Of a stretch of DNA of 64,000 nucleotides, positions 62,427 to 64,000 are shown piece by piece. Origin of the DNA: UBA4421 sp028228615 (GTDB taxonomy: Bacteria; Pseudomonadota; Gammaproteobacteria; Pseudomonadales; Azotimanducaceae); contig JAOJBS010000001.1 in NCBI GenBank assembly GCA_028228615.1, positions 96,991 to 160,990 on the forward strand, given 5' to 3'. The position numbers and the translations under genes are program-made. The stretch's first letter is position 1, and each line of letters begins with the position of its first letter. The notes under the pieces are model-generated. The model made no database searches. It was not told the DNA's origin and saw only the letters and a list, made by a program, of their open reading frames with translations.

Positions 62427-62885
62427 ATGTCTGAAATAAAGTCCGAGTTAAAAGCAACGCTATTACATGCAACTAAAGATGCGATGCGCGCCCGAGATAA
62501 AGAACGAGTGGCTACGCTGAGAATGGTCAACTCCGAGGTTAAGCGTATTGAAGTGGACGAGCGTCGAGAAGTAAGCGACGACGACGTTATGACAGTGCTG
62601 AATAAGATGTTGAAGCAGCGCCAAGATGCGCTGAGCCAGTTCAAGAAAGCAGGCCGCGATGACTTGGCCGAGGTAGAAGCTTACGAAATAACCGTTATCG
62701 AAGGTTTTTTGCCTGCTCAGATGGACCCTGAAGAGTTGGCAGCGTTTGTTGCTTCGCTCATTGAGCAATCTGGCGCTGCGGGTATGCAAGATATGGGTAA
62801 GGTTATGGCCTTGTTGAAATCTCAAGGCGAAGGCCGGGTGGATGTGGGCAAAGCCAGTGCATTGGTCAAAGCTAAGTTAGCCTAG
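62427..62885 (+). CDS. YqeY/GatB-domain protein
   Basis: This 152-residue protein resembles the tail domain of GatB and the free-standing YqeY. It shows ATLLHATKDAMRARDKERVATLRM, EIEAYEITVIEGF-like segments (EVEAYEITVIEGFLPAQM) and MGKVMALLKSQGEGRVD. Its function is uncertain; it lies between rpsU and dnaG in many gammaproteobacteria. ATG 62427 has AAGG five bases before it. Confidence 0.94.
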   Translation: MSEIKSELKATLLHATKDAMRARDKERVATLRMVNSEVKRIEVDERREVSDDDVMTVLNKMLKQRQDALSQFKKAGRDDLAEVEAYEITVIEGFLPAQMDPEELAAFVASLIEQSGAAGMQDMGKVMALLKSQGEGRVDVGKASALVKAKLA

Positions 62886-63049
62886 AGACTCGCTTCTGCG
62901 CTCAAAGGGCACTTGGTTTGTGCCCTTGCGGATGGCAACAAATACAGCCGCAATGAAATCAGCATTTGTCACTCGCATTCTCCTCAAATTGCGTTCCTGT
63001 GATACCCTCGCTCATCCTTTGAATAGTAACTAACAGACGCATAAATCCA

Positions 63050-64000
63050 GTGGCCGGCCTAATACCTCAAGCTTTCATCAATGATCTAATTGATCGCGCA
63101 GACATTGTCGAAGTGATCGATGGACGCGTGGCTTTGAAAAAGACTGGCAAGAATTACTCAGGGCTGTGCCCGTTTCACGACGAAAAATCTCCTTCCTTTT
63201 CGGTGAGCCCCGACAAACAATTTTTTCATTGCTTTGGTTGCCAAGAAAGTGGCACTGCGCTGACCTTCATAATGAAATTTGAGCGCATGGAGTTTGTTGA
63301 GGCAGTTGAAGCCTTAGCGAAAGACCTCGGCTTAGAGGTGCCCCGAGAAGAAAATGGTAAGCCGCGTGTAGAAATAGATCAGGGCTTATTCCATGTACTA
63401 GAGCGCGCCGAGCGGTTTTTTCGTGCGCAGCTGCGATCATCCTTTGAGGCAGTTGCCTATTTGAAGAGGCGTGGTCTAACGGGCGAAGTGGCTCGAGATT
63501 TTGGTGTTGGCTACGCGCCTGAAGGGTGGCACACCCTCAGCGATGCCTTACTCGCAGAACCTATTAAAGGGTCCGGGGTAGTCGCGCAGGATGCTACCAA
63601 ACTGCTCACCGCAGGTTTGACGATTAAAAACGACAAGGGCAACGTTTATGATCGCTTCCGTCACCGCATTATGTTTCCTATTCGCGATACTCGGGGCAGG
63701 GTGATTGGCTTTGGCGGTCGCAAGCTAGGAGATGAAGAAGGCCCCAAGTATTTGAACTCGCCCGAAACGCCGGTGTTTTTCAAGGGTCAGGAATTATATG
63801 GGCTGTATGAGGCGCGTAAGGCCTTAAGGAATATTCAACGACTGATTGTGGTTGAAGGTTATATGGATGTGGTGGCGCTGGCACAAAATGGCGTGCTAAA
63901 CGCTGTTGCGACCCTTGGCACGGCAACTGGTGAAGCGCATTTTCAAAAGCTCTATAAATATTCTGACGAGGTGGTTTGCTGTTTCGACGGTGATAAAGCC
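63050..64000 (+). CDS. dnaG: DNA primase (partial, 3' end outside window)
   Basis: DnaG lays RNA primers for DNA replication. GTG 63050 starts MAGLIPQAFINDLIDRADIV, and 317 codons are in the window. The zinc-binding domain shows CPFHDEKSPSFSVSPDKQFF and then HCFGC. The catalytic core has RHRIMFPIRDTRGRVIGFGG and the Toprim start VVEGYMDVVALAQNG; FDGDKA follows just before the window ends. The rest, including the helicase-binding domain, lies outside. Confidence 0.97.
   Translation, partial: MAGLIPQAFINDLIDRADIVEVIDGRVALKKTGKNYSGLCPFHDEKSPSFSVSPDKQFFHCFGCQESGTALTFIMKFERMEFVEAVEALAKDLGLEVPREENGKPRVEIDQGLFHVLERAERFFRAQLRSSFEAVAYLKRRGLTGEVARDFGVGYAPEGWHTLSDALLAEPIKGSGVVAQDATKLLTAGLTIKNDKGNVYDRFRHRIMFPIRDTRGRVIGFGGRKLGDEEGPKYLNSPETPVFFKGQELYGLYEARKALRNIQRLIVVEGYMDVVALAQNGVLNAVATLGTATGEAHFQKLYKYSDEVVCCFDGDKA

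Noticed and set aside
1..64000. CRISPR array, insertion sequence or prophage
   Set aside because: The only tandem repeats have short units without spacers, and no transposase, integrase or phage protein is encoded.
1..64000. tRNA or rRNA genes
   Set aside because: I saw no cloverleaf-like sequence with a TTCRANYC arm nor rRNA sequence in the gaps; a dedicated scan such as tRNAscan would settle it.

Overview
The window is chromosomal DNA of a heterotrophic, probably marine, gammaproteobacterium. The evidence is gene content and gene order. The blocks dsbD-aroQ-accB-prmA-dusB-purH-purD and coq7-osmC-crp-trpCDGE-gph-rpe-murU-amgK-lptD-surA-pdxA-rsmA-apaG-apaH-cca-folB-tsaD-rpsU-yqeY-dnaG are, from memory, the order found in Pseudomonas and its relatives. 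Three acyl-CoA dehydrogenases, two SDR enzymes, a proton pyrophosphatase and a PPi-type phosphofructokinase fit an aerobic oligotroph of the Cellvibrionales or related orders. The genus cannot be named from sequence alone. I see no tRNA, rRNA, insertion sequence, prophage or CRISPR array.

Region 1 (1-21 kb) is an accessory and metabolic mosaic. It holds a partial M20 amidohydrolase, a periplasmic metallo-beta-lactamase-fold protein, glutamine-dependent NAD synthetase, a two-gene acyl-CoA dehydrogenase pair, a MOSC protein, a HAD phosphatase cluster, two SDRs, a TauE/SafE permease, a PlsC-like acyltransferase, SrkA kinase, ComF, a DmdC-like acyl-CoA dehydrogenase, a secreted cyclase-family hydrolase and Mpl. 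Region 2 (21-29 kb) is centred on pyrophosphate: PPi-phosphofructokinase, soluble pyrophosphatase and membrane pyrophosphatase, with a GFA protein, a divergent PLP enzyme, a small phospholipase-A2-like exported protein and a DUF6404-like membrane protein between them. Region 3 (29-34 kb) carries envelope and copper/thiol functions: DUF2333, PCu(A)C, a repeat lipoprotein and DsbD.

Region 4 (34-64 kb) is conserved housekeeping. Aromatic and fatty-acid precursors (aroQ, accB), PrmA, DusB, purine synthesis (purH, purD) and ubiquinone (coq7) are followed by a CRP/Vfr-like regulator, the tryptophan operon, gph-rpe, MurNAc recycling (amgK-murU, with mpl at 20 kb), outer-membrane assembly (lptD, surA), pdxA, rsmA, apaGH, cca, folB, tsaD, a YefM-YoeB type toxin-antitoxin pair, rpsU, yqeY and the start of dnaG. 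Several genes expected at fixed places are missing: accC between accB and prmA, fis between dusB and purH, speD between coq7 and osmC, and plsY and folK near tsaD/folB.

The most unusual observations are four. The CRP/Vfr homologue keeps the CRP recognition helix but has lost the cAMP phosphate-binding residues. It also has an upstream reading frame that a -1 shift at an A6 run would fuse to it. accC and fis are absent from loci where they normally sit. A recurring family of short-period (7-14 bp) intergenic tandem arrays has a different unit at each locus. I did not find a clearly new multi-gene defence or mobile system. Gene-order comparisons, family names and motifs are from memory and by eye; nothing was searched or computed.
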